From Streptomyces sp. Je 1-79 (GTDB lineage Bacteria; Actinomycetota; Actinomycetes; Streptomycetales; Streptomycetaceae), in assembly GCF_025195125.1 (NCBI RefSeq), contig NZ_JAMGSL010000006.1, forward strand, positions 107,815 through 171,814: a DNA stretch of 64,000 nucleotides, given 5' to 3'. The translations under genes were made by a program, and so were the position numbers. The first letter of the stretch is position 1. Each line of letters opens with the position of its first letter. Below, in pieces: positions 48,595-57,997 of this stretch. Under the pieces are notes generated by a model, which had not been told where the DNA came from, made no database searches, and saw only the letters and a list, made by a program, of their open reading frames with translations.

Positions 48595-49444
48595 CGCGGG
48601 GCGGGCGCTGGCAGCGGGGGCAGAAGTAGCTCGACCGGTTCATCCACGGACGGCGGCGCATCGGTGTGCCGCAGCGGCGGCACGGTTGGCCCTCGCGTCC
48701 GTACGCGTCGAGCGACCGGTCGAAGTAGCCCGACTCGCCGTTCACGTTGACGTACAGGCTGTCGAAGCTGGTCCCGCCCGCGGCCAGGGCCGCGTTCATC
48801 ACGTCCCGTACATGGCCGAGGAGTTCGGCCGAGCGGGGGCGGGTGAGCGTGGCGGTCGGGCGCTCGTAGTGCAGCCTGGCGCGCCAGAGCGCCTCGTCCG
48901 CGTAGATGTTGCCGACCCCGCTGAGCAGCGTCTGGTCGAGCAGCGCGCGCTTGACCGTCGTACGGCGCAGGCGCAGCGCCGTCTGGAAGGCGAGGTCGTC
49001 GAACTCCGGGTCCAGCGGATCGCGGGCGATGTGCGCGATGACGTCGGGCAGCCCCTCGGGGGTGTTGTCGTGGAGCGAGAGCCCGCCGAAGGTGCGCTGG
49101 TCGACGAAGCGCAGCTCGGTGCCGAGCCCGTCCTCGAACCGGACGCGGATGCGCAGGTGCTTCTCGTCCGGGGCGTCCTCGGGCTGGACCAGCAGCTGCC
49201 CGCTCATGCCGAGGTGGCCGAGGACCGAGGCGTCGGAGTCCGCCAGCGGGATCCAGAGGTACTTGCCGCGGCGGCGCGCGATCCCGAACCGGTGGCCCTT
49301 GAGGCGGGCGGCGAAGTCCGTGCCGCCGGCCAGGTGCCTGCGTACGGCCCTCGGATGCAGGACCTCGACCTCGCCCACGGTCCGCCCGCCGACCCAGCGC
49401 TCAAGACCGCGCCGTACGACCTCGACCTCGGGCAACTCGGGCAC
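48584..49444 (-). CDS. mutM: Formamidopyrimidine-DNA glycosylase (Fpg/MutM)
   Basis: 286 residues. The catalytic start is [18 protein letters not shown] (Pro1, Glu2 after Met removal), a central [20 protein letters not shown] helix region binds DNA, and the C-terminal zinc finger is [12 protein letters not shown] with CPRCQRPP. It removes 8-oxoguanine and ring-opened purines. It is behind the rnc operon's terminator, so it may have its own promoter in the 178-nt gap. Confidence 0.97.
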   Translation of the reverse strand: MPELPEVEVVRRGLERWVGGRTVGEVEVLHPRAVRRHLAGGTDFAARLKGHRFGIARRRGKYLWIPLADSDASVLGHLGMSGQLLVQPEDAPDEKHLRIRVRFEDGLGTELRFVDQRTFGGLSLHDNTPEGLPDVIAHIARDPLDPEFDDLAFQTALRLRRTTVKRALLDQTLLSGVGNIYADEALWRARLHYERPTATLTRPRSAELLGHVRDVMNAALAAGGTSFDSLYVNVNGESGYFDRSLDAYGREGQPCRRCGTPMRRRPWMNRSSYFCPRCQRPPRATA

Positions 49445-49566
49445 GGACTCCTCCGGAAGGGATTGACGGGCGATGGCCGCAGCCTACCGCCGGGGGCTCC
49501 GTCGTCCCCGGGGCGGGTGCCGCACCGGCGTCCGTGCGCGGAACGGCGCGAGGTGCGGAAAGGGGT

Positions 49567-49598
49567 CCGCCCGCCCTCCGGAGTCGGAGGGCGGGCGG
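49567..49598 (-). terminator. Terminator after rnc
   Basis: A perfect 14-bp stem (CCGCCCGCCCTCCG/CGGAGGGCGGGCGG, loop GAGT/ACTC) begins 24 nt after the rnc stop and is followed on the minus strand by ACCCCTTTT. Confidence 0.8.
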
Positions 49599-49622
49599 GT
49601 GGTTCCTGCTCGAAAGGAGCGG

Positions 49623-50450
49623 TCAGTCCGACGGAAGCCCGGCGGGCGCCGGCGCCCCGCCGCTCTCCGGCTGCTCGTCGGCGCTGGCCGGGTGGGCGTC
49701 GCCCGCCTCGGCCGCGGCCTTCGCCGCCGCCGCGCGCTCGTCCGCCGCCGCGCGAATCGCGCGCCATGCGGACTCCGCCGCCTGCTGTTCCGCTTCCTTC
49801 TTGCTGCGGCCGGTGCCGGTGCCGTACGAGACACCACCGACGCGGGCGGCAGCAGTGAAGGTCTTCTCGTGGTCCGGACCCGTCTCCGTGACGAGGTACT
49901 CCGGGACACCCAGACCCTCGGCCGCGGTCAGCTCCTGGAGGCTGGTCTTCCAGTCCAGTCCTGCACCGAGGTTCGAGGACTTCTCGATCAGCGGATCGAA
50001 GAGCCGGTGCACCAGCTCCGAAGCCACGTCGAGGCCCTGGTCGAGATAGACCGCGCCGATCACCGCTTCAAGGGTGTCGGCGAGGATGGACGCCTTGTCC
50101 CGGCCGCCCGTGCCCTCTTCGCCCCGGCCGAGCCGGATGAAGGAGCCGAGTTCGAGGCCGCGACCGACCTCCGCCAGCGCACGCGAGTTGACCACCGCGG
50201 CCCGCAACTTGGCCAGCTGGCCTTCGGGCAGGTCGGGGTGGGTGCGGTACAGCGTGTCGGTGACCACCAGGCCGAGCACCGAGTCCCCGAGGAACTCGAG
50301 ACGCTCGTTGGTGGGCAGACCGCCGTTCTCGTACGCGTACGAGCGATGCGTCAGCGCACGCACCAGAAGGGCGGACTCGAGCTGATACCCGAGCCGCCCT
50401 TCCAGAAGCGTGTGGGACGAGGCATTGTCCGTCTTGTTGGACTCAGACAT
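49623..50450 (-). CDS. rnc: Ribonuclease III (AbsB)
   Basis: 275 residues. The RNase III signature is [20 protein letters not shown], and a second catalytic Asp/Glu pair is in [16 protein letters not shown]. The dsRNA-binding domain spans about residues 165-240 ([40 protein letters not shown]). The C-terminal tail is Ala-rich. In S. coelicolor this gene is absB, a global antibiotic regulator. It follows rpmF by 19 nt and shares its operon. Confidence 0.96.
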   Translation of the reverse strand: MSESNKTDNASSHTLLEGRLGYQLESALLVRALTHRSYAYENGGLPTNERLEFLGDSVLGLVVTDTLYRTHPDLPEGQLAKLRAAVVNSRALAEVGRGLELGSFIRLGRGEEGTGGRDKASILADTLEAVIGAVYLDQGLDVASELVHRLFDPLIEKSSNLGAGLDWKTSLQELTAAEGLGVPEYLVTETGPDHEKTFTAAARVGGVSYGTGTGRSKKEAEQQAAESAWRAIRAAADERAAAAKAAAEAGDAHPASADEQPESGGAPAPAGLPSD

Positions 50451-50469
50451 TGCGCCTCTCACCAGCCAC

Positions 50470-50643
50470 TCAGACCGAGAGGACCTGGCGCTTGTTGTAG
50501 GTGCCGCAGCTCGGGCACGCGATGTGCTGCTGCTTCGGCTCCTGGCAACGCTCACACGAAACCAGGGTGGGGACCGCAGCCTTCCACTGCGACCGGCGGT
50601 GGCGCGTGTTGCTGCGCGACATCTTCCGCTTCGGAACAGCCAC
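50470..50643 (-). CDS. rpmF: 50S ribosomal protein L32, zinc-binding form
   Basis: 57 residues: [20 protein letters not shown], then two CxxC pairs (CERC and CPSC) and [10 protein letters not shown] at the end. The four Cys form a zinc ribbon, so this is the C+ paralogue, as opposed to the zinc-free version made in zinc starvation. GTG start at 50643 follows AGGAGAAG. The gene lies between DUF177 (2-nt gap) and rnc. Confidence 0.96.
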   Translation of the reverse strand: MAVPKRKMSRSNTRHRRSQWKAAVPTLVSCERCQEPKQQHIACPSCGTYNKRQVLSV

Positions 50644-50645
50644 GG

Positions 50646-51251
50646 CTACTTCTCCTGCTTCTCGTCGACGCCAGCTTCGGCGCCGCTCATGTTGTCCTTC
50701 TCATCGGTTCCCAGCGAACCGGCGAGTCCCTGCAGTGCCGCCCAACGCATGTCGACGGCATCGTGGTGGTGGTCCGGGTTCTCGTTCAGGTTGGTTCCGC
50801 ACTCGGAACACAGACCCGCACAGTCCTCCCGGCACACCGGCTGCATCGGCAGTGCGAGCACCACCGCATCACGCAGCACGGGTTCGAGGTCGAACATGCC
50901 GTCCTCGAGGGGGATCATGTCCTCGTCAGCCTCGGCTTCGTCGTCCGCGACCGCCTTGGAGCGGCCCCGGTCGTCGGAGTCGGGGTACGAGAACATCTCC
51001 TGGAAGTCCACGTCGAGCTCGAGCTCGACGGGCTCCAGACACCTTACGCACTCCCCCTCGGCCGATGCACGGGCGGTGCCTGTGACAAGCACCCCTTCCA
51101 TGACCGACTCGAGGCGGAGGTCGATTTCCACAGGCGCGCCTTCCGGCACACCGATGACCCCTTCGACACCGAAGTTCTTGGGGGCCTCGACCGAGCGGGA
51201 GATCCTCTGGAGGGCACCAGGACGCCGCCCCAGCTCGTGCGTGTCGAACAC
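50646..51251 (-). CDS. DUF177/YceD family protein
   Basis: 201 residues from the GTG at 51251. The family pattern is [20 protein letters not shown], then a second Cys group ([20 protein letters not shown]) near the C-terminus, giving a likely metal site. YceD-type proteins link to 23S rRNA accumulation and sit before rpmF in most bacteria. Homologues, as I remember them, continue upstream with an [19 protein letters not shown] segment that is present here, but the only available start for it is CTG at 51284. See the finding on this. Confidence 0.88.
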   Translation of the reverse strand: MFDTHELGRRPGALQRISRSVEAPKNFGVEGVIGVPEGAPVEIDLRLESVMEGVLVTGTARASAEGECVRCLEPVELELDVDFQEMFSYPDSDDRGRSKAVADDEAEADEDMIPLEDGMFDLEPVLRDAVVLALPMQPVCREDCAGLCSECGTNLNENPDHHHDAVDMRWAALQGLAGSLGTDEKDNMSGAEAGVDEKQEK

Positions 51252-51435
51252 GAGGGGGTTGCGGTGGTCAAGGCGCGTGCTCAGGGCTCTTCCTGCTTTC
51301 GGTTCGTGAGGGGGCTGCCGTGTTCGAATCGAGAGACGAAGCGGGCAGCAGGGATCGCAGGCATACGCGCGACCGAAGAGCCAGGATACTGGACGCTTCG
51401 CTCAGGGCCCAATCCGGCCCTGTGGAGCCGGTCCG

Positions 51436-52518
51436 TCAGTGGCCCTGACCGTGGCCGTGGCCCTGCTCGTACTGCCGCAGCTGCTCCAGGTCGATCATGC
51501 TCGTGTCGAAGAAGCTGGTCTCGTCGAGCGCGGCGGCCTGCGGCTGGGGCTGGTGCTGCGGCTGCTGGTCGTAGGCGTACTGCTGCTCGTAGGAGGCGGC
51601 GTAGGCCGCTCCGGCGGAGCCGGTGCCTGCGACGGAGTAGGGGTCCGGCTGCTGCTGGTACGCGTAGGGGTCGGCCTGCTGGTAGGCGTAGGCGTCCTGG
51701 TGCTGGGGCTGCTGGTAGCCGTACGGATCGGGCTGCTGCGCCGGGATCTGCGGGGCCTGCTGGTGGGCGGGCTGCTGGGCCGGCTCCGGGTCGGCCAGCT
51801 CGGCGAGCCCGGCCAGGTAGTCCGCGTCGCTGGTGTGGACGGTGCCGCCGGCCGCGTCCTGGGCGGCCATGTGGGCGCCGAGGTCGTCCGTGGCGATCCG
51901 CCCGTGCAGCTTCTGCCGGCCGCGTCCGACGGCCTCCAGGGTCTTGGACAGGACGGCCTCGAAGGCGCCGAGCTTGGCGTCGACGTACTCGTCGGCCCGG
52001 TGGATGAGGGTCTGCGGGTCCGCGCTGTACTCGGGGGCGTCCTCGTCGGCGTAGCCCTGGGCGTCCAGACCGGGCCCGCGGCCGAGCAGCTTCTCGCGGC
52101 CGCGGTCGACGGAGCCGATGGTCTTGTTGAGCACGACCTCGAAGTTGGCGAGCTTGGAGTCCACGTAGTCGTCGGCCTCGGCGCGGATCTCCTCGGCCTC
52201 CCGGCGGGCCTCGGAGAGGATCCGGTCCGCCTCGTCCTGGGACTGGCGGGCGACCTGGGTGTCGGAGATCAGCGAGCCGCGCTCGGCGTGGGCGGCGGAG
52301 ATGATCCGCTCGGCCTCCTGGCGGGCCTGCTCGACCATCTGCGCGCGTCCGCCGATGAGCTCCTGGGCCTGGGCGAGGGAGCCGGGCAGGGCCTCCCGCA
52401 CCTCTTCGAGCATGGCGAGCAGCTCGGCGCGGTTGACCACGCAGGATGCCGACATGGGCATGGAGCGGGCGTTTGTGATCGAGGAAACGATCTCGTCGAG
52501 CTTCTTCTGCACGTCCAC
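51436..52518 (-). CDS. DivIVA/ATP-synthase-b-like coiled-coil protein
   Basis: 360 residues. The N-terminal 200 are helical and form two coiled-coil repeats (QARQEAERIISAAHAERGSL; ARREAEEIRAEADDYVDSKL, repeated later as RADEYVDAKLGAFEAVLSKT). The C-terminal 150 are disordered, rich in Gln, Pro, Tyr and Asp with YAYQQ-type repeats. This layout matches the cell-division initiation protein family between coaD and DUF177 in Streptomyces; polar growth or septum roles are plausible but unproven. A GTG at 52518 is used. Confidence 0.8.
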   Translation of the reverse strand: MDVQKKLDEIVSSITNARSMPMSASCVVNRAELLAMLEEVREALPGSLAQAQELIGGRAQMVEQARQEAERIISAAHAERGSLISDTQVARQSQDEADRILSEARREAEEIRAEADDYVDSKLANFEVVLNKTIGSVDRGREKLLGRGPGLDAQGYADEDAPEYSADPQTLIHRADEYVDAKLGAFEAVLSKTLEAVGRGRQKLHGRIATDDLGAHMAAQDAAGGTVHTSDADYLAGLAELADPEPAQQPAHQQAPQIPAQQPDPYGYQQPQHQDAYAYQQADPYAYQQQPDPYSVAGTGSAGAAYAASYEQQYAYDQQPQHQPQPQAAALDETSFFDTSMIDLEQLRQYEQGHGHGQGH

Positions 52519-52628
52519 CGGGTGCTCGCCACTCTCTACAGCTGGATGGAGACGGACGGGACGACTGTAAGGGCAGTCGTCCCCCGTACGACACCAGGTG
52601 ACGGACCGTCAGGGACGGTCGCTCGCGG

Positions 52629-53150
52629 TCACTGCTGGGTGCGCCGCTCGGCGAGGCGCTCGGTGAGCCGGCCGAGGACGGCCGGCGGGACCAGGTGGGA
52701 GACGTCGCCGCCCCAGGCGGCGACCTCCTTGACCAGGGAGGACGACAGGAAGCTGTACGTCGGGTTGGTGGGGACGAACAGGGTCTCGACGCCCGAGAGC
52801 CCGTTGTTCATCTGCGCCATCTGCAGCTCGTAGTCGAAGTCGCTGACCGCGCGCAGGCCCTTGACGATCGCGGGGATGTCGCGCTGCTTGCAGAAGTCGA
52901 CGAGGAGGCCGTGGAACGACTCGACCTCGACGTTCCCGAAGTCCGCCGTGACCTCGCGGATCAGTTCGATCCGCTCGTCGACGGTGAACAGTCCCTGCTT
53001 GGACTGGTTGATCATCACCGCGACGTGTACGACGTCGTACAGCTTGGAGGCGCGGGCGATGATGTCGAGATGTCCGTTGGTGATGGGGTCGAATGACCCC
53101 GGACAGACGGCGCGGCGCAACTTGGGTCCCTCGCTCTCCGGTCCGGTCAT
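52629..53150 (-). CDS. coaD: Phosphopantetheine adenylyltransferase
   Basis: 173 residues. The nucleotidyltransferase motif is [19 protein letters not shown], the second is [20 protein letters not shown] (SSxxxRE-type), and [19 protein letters not shown] lies between. It makes dephospho-CoA, a late CoA step. The ATG at 53150 overlaps the rsmD stop by 4 nt, the usual rsmD-coaD coupling. Confidence 0.97.
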   Translation of the reverse strand: MTGPESEGPKLRRAVCPGSFDPITNGHLDIIARASKLYDVVHVAVMINQSKQGLFTVDERIELIREVTADFGNVEVESFHGLLVDFCKQRDIPAIVKGLRAVSDFDYELQMAQMNNGLSGVETLFVPTNPTYSFLSSSLVKEVAAWGGDVSHLVPPAVLGRLTERLAERRTQQ

Positions 53151-53731
53151 CGTGCGTCTTCGCACGTAGAGGCGGCGCGACCGTACCAAAACGTTCCCTC
53201 GCCGTAGCGACGGGCCCGCAGTGGCTCGAAGCCGGCCGGCCAGCCGAACTCCCCGCCTCGGGTGCTGCGCTCCACGGTGACGAGGGCGTCGTCGGCGATC
53301 CAGCCCCCGGAGCGGAGTGTGAGGAGGATCTCCCGAAGATCGTCGTCCGAGACGGCGTAGGGCGGATCGAGGAAGACCAGGTCATAAGGGGCGGCGGGCG
53401 CCGGTCCCGTCACGATCTGTTCCGCTTTGCCGGTCCGGAGCTCGGCGCCGGGGAGGCCGAGCGTGCGGATGTTCTCGCGGACGGTCCGGGCGGCGCGGGT
53501 GTCGGCCTCGACGAGGAGGGCGTGGGAGGCGCCCCGGGAGAGCGCCTCCAGGCCCACGGCGCCCGAGCCCGCGTACAGATCGGCGACACGGGTCCCGTCG
53601 AGGGTGCCGAGGAGCGACTCCCAGGTGGAGAAGAGGCCCTCACGCGCCCGGTCGGAGGTCGGGCGGGTGCCGGTGCCTGGCGGCACGGCCAGTCGGCGTC
53701 CGCCGGCGGTTCCGGCGATCACGCGGGTCAT
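53147..53731 (-). CDS. rsmD: 16S rRNA (guanine966-N2)-methyltransferase RsmD
   Basis: 194 residues. SAM motif [19 protein letters not shown] and the N-methyltransferase motif LDPPY are visible, with [20 protein letters not shown] at the N-terminus. The start at 53731 (MTRVIAG) is the family start; an upstream Met adds 15 residues without similarity. Seventy-two nt after recG. Confidence 0.95.
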   Translation of the reverse strand: MTRVIAGTAGGRRLAVPPGTGTRPTSDRAREGLFSTWESLLGTLDGTRVADLYAGSGAVGLEALSRGASHALLVEADTRAARTVRENIRTLGLPGAELRTGKAEQIVTGPAPAAPYDLVFLDPPYAVSDDDLREILLTLRSGGWIADDALVTVERSTRGGEFGWPAGFEPLRARRYGEGTFWYGRAASTCEDAR

Positions 53732-53803
53732 CTGAGGTCCTTGTCCTTGTGCTTCAGGGGGCTCCTGTGTCTCCACGATATGGCCGGTCGGCGGGGTGTG
53801 ACG

Positions 53804-56017
53804 TCACCCCTTCTCCAGGAACTCCTCCCGCTCCTTGTCCAGGAGCGCGTCCAGGGCGGTGCGCAGCTCGGGGTGGTCGTCGAGGTCGGGGTCGGCGAGG
53901 ACGACGGCGGTGGCCTCCTCGCGGGCGGCGGCGATGACCTCCTCGTCGTCGATGACGGTGAGCATCCGGAGCGAGGAGCGGACGCCGGACTGGGCCTGGC
54001 CGAGGACGTCGCCCTCGCGGCGCTGTTCGAGGTCGATACGGGAGAGTTCGAAGCCGTCCAGGGTGGAGGCGACGGCGCCGAGGCGCTGGCGCGCGGGGCT
54101 CGCCTCGGGCATCTCGGTGACGAGGAGGCAGAGGCCGGGGGCGGAGCCTCGGCCGACGCGGCCCCGGAGCTGGTGGAGCTGGGAGACGCCGAAGCGATCG
54201 GCATCCATGATCACCATGGCGGTGGCGTTGGGGACGTTGACGCCGACTTCGATGACGGTGGTGGCGACCAGGACGTCCGCCTCGCCGGCGGCGAAGCGGC
54301 GCATCACGGCGTCCTTGTCGTCGGGGTGCATGCGGCCGTGCAGGACCTCGACGCGGAGTCCGGCCAGGGGGCCCGAGCGGAGCTTCTCGGCGACCTCCAG
54401 GACGGCGAGCGGCGGCCGCTTCTCGGCCTCGTCCTCGGCGGACGCCTTCCGCTTCTGCTTCTCGTCCTCGTCGTCGCCGATGCGCGGGCAGACCACGTAC
54501 GCCTGGTGTCCGTTCTCCACCTCCTCGCGCACGCGCTCCCACGCGCGCGTGAGGAAGTGCGGTTTGTCGGCGGCCGGGACGACATGGCTGGCGATCGGCG
54601 AGCGTCCGGCGGGCAGCTGGTCCAGGACGGAGGTCTCCAGGTCGCCGAAGACGGTCATGGCGACCGTGCGCGGGATCGGCGTGGCGGTCATGACCAGCAG
54701 GTGGGGCGGTTGCCTGCCCTTGCCCCGCAGGGCGTCGCGCTGCTCGACGCCGAAGCGGTGCTGCTCGTCGACGACGACGAGGCCGAGGTCGTGGAACTGC
54801 ACCTTGTCCTCGATCAGCGCGTGCGTGCCGATGACGATCCCGGCCTCGCCGGTGACCAGGTCGAGCAGGGCCTGCCGCCGGCCGGCGGCGCCCATGGAGC
54901 CGGTGAGCAGGACGACCTTGGTGGCGTGCTCGGACCCGCCGAGCATGCCGCCCTCGGCGAGCTCGCCCATCATCTCGGTGATCGAACGGTGGTGCTGCTG
55001 GGCGAGGACCTCGGTGGGGGCGAGCATCGCGGCCTGCCCCCCGGCGTCGACGACGGCGAGCATGGCGCGCAGAGCCACCATCGTCTTCCCCGACCCCACT
55101 TCTCCCTGGAGGAGGCGGTGCATCGGGTGCTCGGTGGCGAGGTCGTCGAAGATCTCCTTGGAGACCTTCTTCTGGCCGTCGGTGAGGGTGAACGGCAGCT
55201 TGGCGTCGAAGGCGTCGAGGAGCCCGGCGGGGGTGGGCCTGCGGGCGACGGCGGGCAGCTGGGTGTCGGCGAACCGGCGGCGGGCGAGGGCGACCTGGAG
55301 GACGAAGGCCTCGTCCCACTTGAGCCGCTGCCGGGCGTCCTCGATGTCGGCCTTCGTACGGGGCCGGTGGACCTTCTGGAGGGCTTCGGGCAGGTCGGTG
55401 AGGCCGCGGTCCTCGCGCAGGGCGGGCGGCAGCGGGTCGGCGAGGCCGGCCCAGCCGGTGGCGGCCAGGGAGTCCAGGGCGATGGCGACGGACTGCTCGA
55501 TGGTCCAGGACTCCAGCTGCTTGCAGGCCGGGTAGATCGGCAGCAGTTCGTTCGCGAACGCCTTGACCGTCTCGTCGCTGCTCTCCGCGTCGAGGAGCTT
55601 GTACTCGGGGTGGGTGAGCTGGAGCTTGCGGTTGAAGACCCCGACCTTGCCGGCGAACATCCCGCGCCGGCCCGGCAGCAGCTCCTTCTGGTGGAAGTGG
55701 ACGGCCCGGCCGAAGAAGACGAGCTGCATCCGGCCGCTGCCGTCGGTGATGGTCACCTCAAGGCGCTGGCCCTTGCCCCGGCCGCCCTTGTTGAAGGTCA
55801 TCACGCGGGCGTCGGCGACCTGCGCGACCACGGTGACGTGCTCGTCGAGCGGCAGGTCGGCGAGGGCGGTGAGCTCGCCGCGCTCGGCGTACCGCCGTGG
55901 GTAGCGGTGGAGGAGATCCCCGACCGTACGCAGGTCGAGGTGGTCGGCCATCACCTTCGCGGTGGCGGCGCCGAGGAGGTTCTTGAGGGGTTCGTCGAGC
56001 ACTGGCACGCGTTCCAT
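53804..56017 (-). CDS. recG: ATP-dependent DNA helicase RecG
   Basis: 737 residues. The N-terminal wedge/OB domain includes LTALADLPLDEHVTVVAQVA; the helicase core has Walker A GEVGSGKT, DEQH box in VVVDEQHRFGVEQR, ATPIPRTVAMTVFG, and the motif VI block QLRGRVGRG. An acidic insertion rich in Lys/Glu (DDEDEKQKRKASAEDEAEKR) lies between the two RecA-like lobes. It remodels stalled replication forks. The ATG at 56017 is the family start (MERVPVLDEPLKN). Upstream lies the divergent Hsp90-like gene. Confidence 0.96.
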   Translation of the reverse strand: MERVPVLDEPLKNLLGAATAKVMADHLDLRTVGDLLHRYPRRYAERGELTALADLPLDEHVTVVAQVADARVMTFNKGGRGKGQRLEVTITDGSGRMQLVFFGRAVHFHQKELLPGRRGMFAGKVGVFNRKLQLTHPEYKLLDAESSDETVKAFANELLPIYPACKQLESWTIEQSVAIALDSLAATGWAGLADPLPPALREDRGLTDLPEALQKVHRPRTKADIEDARQRLKWDEAFVLQVALARRRFADTQLPAVARRPTPAGLLDAFDAKLPFTLTDGQKKVSKEIFDDLATEHPMHRLLQGEVGSGKTMVALRAMLAVVDAGGQAAMLAPTEVLAQQHHRSITEMMGELAEGGMLGGSEHATKVVLLTGSMGAAGRRQALLDLVTGEAGIVIGTHALIEDKVQFHDLGLVVVDEQHRFGVEQRDALRGKGRQPPHLLVMTATPIPRTVAMTVFGDLETSVLDQLPAGRSPIASHVVPAADKPHFLTRAWERVREEVENGHQAYVVCPRIGDDEDEKQKRKASAEDEAEKRPPLAVLEVAEKLRSGPLAGLRVEVLHGRMHPDDKDAVMRRFAAGEADVLVATTVIEVGVNVPNATAMVIMDADRFGVSQLHQLRGRVGRGSAPGLCLLVTEMPEASPARQRLGAVASTLDGFELSRIDLEQRREGDVLGQAQSGVRSSLRMLTVIDDEEVIAAAREEATAVVLADPDLDDHPELRTALDALLDKEREEFLEKG

Positions 56018-56064
56018 TGCACACCACGGCACCGACAACCGTCCCGCAGGCTGTGGATATCTCC

Positions 56065-56094
56065 TGGTCACGTCGGCGCCGCGCCCCCTAGGAT
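56065..56094 (+). promoter_or_regulatory. Candidate promoter of the Hsp90/TPR operon
   Basis: TGGTCA and TAGGAT with an 18-nt spacer lie about 92 nt upstream of the Hsp90-like start, in the 168-nt gap to recG. The -10 fits TAnnnT; the -35 is weak. Confidence 0.35.
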
Positions 56095-56185
56095 GACGCG
56101 TCTCCCCCCGTACCGCTCCGCGATCACCGCCTGCCGGGATCGCCCGACCCGCGCCGGCGCCTGTCCCCCCACCGGCGCAGCGACG

Positions 56186-57997
56186 ATGACTGCTGATCAG
56201 ACACCGCACACCTTCCAGGTCGATCTGCGCGGACTCGTGGATCTTCTCTCCCACCATCTCTATTCGAGCCCCCGGGTCTATCTGCGCGAGCTGCTGCAGA
56301 ACGCCGTGGACGCGATCACCGCTCGCCGTGCCGAGGAGCCGGAGGCCCCCGCGCGGGTCCGGCTGTACGCGGACGGCGACGGTCTGCGCGTCGAGGACAG
56401 CGGAATCGGGCTGACCGAGCGGGACGTGCACAGCCTGCTGGCCACGATCGGCCGCAGTTCGAAGCGGGCCGACGCCGCCGGCATCGCGAGCGCGCGGGCC
56501 GAGTTCCTGGGCCAGTTCGGCATCGGGCTGCTCGCCTGCTTCGTGGTCGCCGCCGAGATCCGGGTGGTCAGCCGCAGCGCGCGTACGCCCGCCGCGCCAC
56601 CGGTGGAGTGGACGGCCCGCGACGACGGTTCGTACACCGTCCGGACGCTCGCGGACGGCGCCCGTACGGAGCCGGGCACGACCGTGTACCTGACCGCCCG
56701 CCCGGGTTCCGGCGAGTGGCTGACCGAGGAGCGGGTGCTCGCGCTGGCCCGCGAGTACGGCTCCCTCCTCCCGTACGAAGTACGGGTCGGGGACAGGCGG
56801 GTCACCGATCTGCCCGCCCCCTGGGACCGGCCGTATCCGAGCCCGGCGGCCCGGCGGGTCGCGCTCGCGGGCCACTGCCGGGAGACGTTCGGCTTCACCC
56901 CGCTCGACTCGATCGACCTGGATCTTCCGCTGGCCGGGATCCGGGGCGTGGCGTACGTCCTTCCGTCGGCCGTCAGCCCCGCCCAGCGCGCCGGTCACCG
57001 GGTCCACCTCAAGGGCATGCTGCTCACCGAGCGGGCCGACGGGCTGCTGCCCGACTGGGCGTTCTTCGTGCGCTGCGTCCTCGACACGGACAGCCTGCGG
57101 CCGACCGCGTCGCGCGAGTCGCTGTACGAGGACGAGACGCTGGCCGGCGTACGGGACGCGCTGGGCGGGGCCGTGCGGGACTGGCTCGGCGAGCTGGCGG
57201 CGGGGGCTCCGGAGCGTCTGGAGGAGTTCCTGGCCGTGCACCACCTCGGGGTGAAGTCGCTGGCCCGGCACGACGGCGAGATGCTGCGGACGATGCTGCC
57301 GTGGCTGCCGTTCGAGACGACGGACGGCCGGCTCTCGCTGGAGGAGTTCGCCCGCCGTCACCCGGTCGTGCACTACACCCGTACCGTCGAGGAGTACCGG
57401 CAGGTCGCCGCGATCGCGACCGCGCAGGGCATCGGCGTCGTCAACGGCGGCTACACGTACGACACGGATCTGGTCGAACGCCTCCCCGAGGTCCGTCCCG
57501 GTACGGCCGTCGCGGAGCTCGACGCCGACACCGTGACCGCCCATCTCGACCCCGTGGACCCGGCGCAGGAGCTGGCGCTCTCGGCGTTCCTCTCGGTGGC
57601 GCGCGCCACGCTGGACCCTCTGGGCTGCGACGTGTCGCTGCGCTCCTTCCACCCGCTGACCGTGCCCGCGCTGCACCTGGACGACCGGGCGGCCCGTCAC
57701 GAACAGGCCCGGGCGGACGCCGAGGAGCGGGCGGACGACCTGTGGGCCGGCATCCTCGGCTCGCTGCGCGGGAGCGCGCCGCGGGCCCGGCTGGTCCTCA
57801 ACCACCTGAATCCGACGATCCGCCGGATCGGTTCGCTCGACGATCCGGAGCTCGCGGGGACGGCCGTCGAGGCGCTGTACGGGCAGGCCCTGCTGATGGC
57901 GCAGCGGCCGCTGCGTCCGGCGGACTCGGCGCTGCTCAACCGGGCGTTCACGGGGCTGCTCGCCTGGGCCACCCACCACGGGGAGAACACGGCATGA
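56186..57997 (+). CDS. Hsp90/HtpG-like GHKL ATPase
   Basis: 603 residues, near HtpG length. All Bergerat-fold motifs are present: LLQNAVDAITA (N box, about residue 37), EDSGIGLT (G1, about residue 72), FGIGLLACFVVA (G2, about residue 112) and GTTVYLTA (about 166). The middle domain keeps an FFVRCVLDTDSLRPTASRES loop that includes the catalytic Arg. The end (NHLNPTIRRIGSLDDPE and ALYGQALLMAQRPL) fits the HtpG dimer domain. There is no MEEVD tail. Weak ribosome site before the ATG. It is the first gene of an operon with the TPR protein (4-nt overlap). Confidence 0.9.
   Translation: MTADQTPHTFQVDLRGLVDLLSHHLYSSPRVYLRELLQNAVDAITARRAEEPEAPARVRLYADGDGLRVEDSGIGLTERDVHSLLATIGRSSKRADAAGIASARAEFLGQFGIGLLACFVVAAEIRVVSRSARTPAAPPVEWTARDDGSYTVRTLADGARTEPGTTVYLTARPGSGEWLTEERVLALAREYGSLLPYEVRVGDRRVTDLPAPWDRPYPSPAARRVALAGHCRETFGFTPLDSIDLDLPLAGIRGVAYVLPSAVSPAQRAGHRVHLKGMLLTERADGLLPDWAFFVRCVLDTDSLRPTASRESLYEDETLAGVRDALGGAVRDWLGELAAGAPERLEEFLAVHHLGVKSLARHDGEMLRTMLPWLPFETTDGRLSLEEFARRHPVVHYTRTVEEYRQVAAIATAQGIGVVNGGYTYDTDLVERLPEVRPGTAVAELDADTVTAHLDPVDPAQELALSAFLSVARATLDPLGCDVSLRSFHPLTVPALHLDDRAARHEQARADAEERADDLWAGILGSLRGSAPRARLVLNHLNPTIRRIGSLDDPELAGTAVEALYGQALLMAQRPLRPADSALLNRAFTGLLAWATHHGENTA

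Noticed and set aside
57970-57997. MEEVD-type TPR-docking tail on the Hsp90-like protein
   Set aside because: The C-terminus reads WATHHGENTA; no EEVD-like motif is present.
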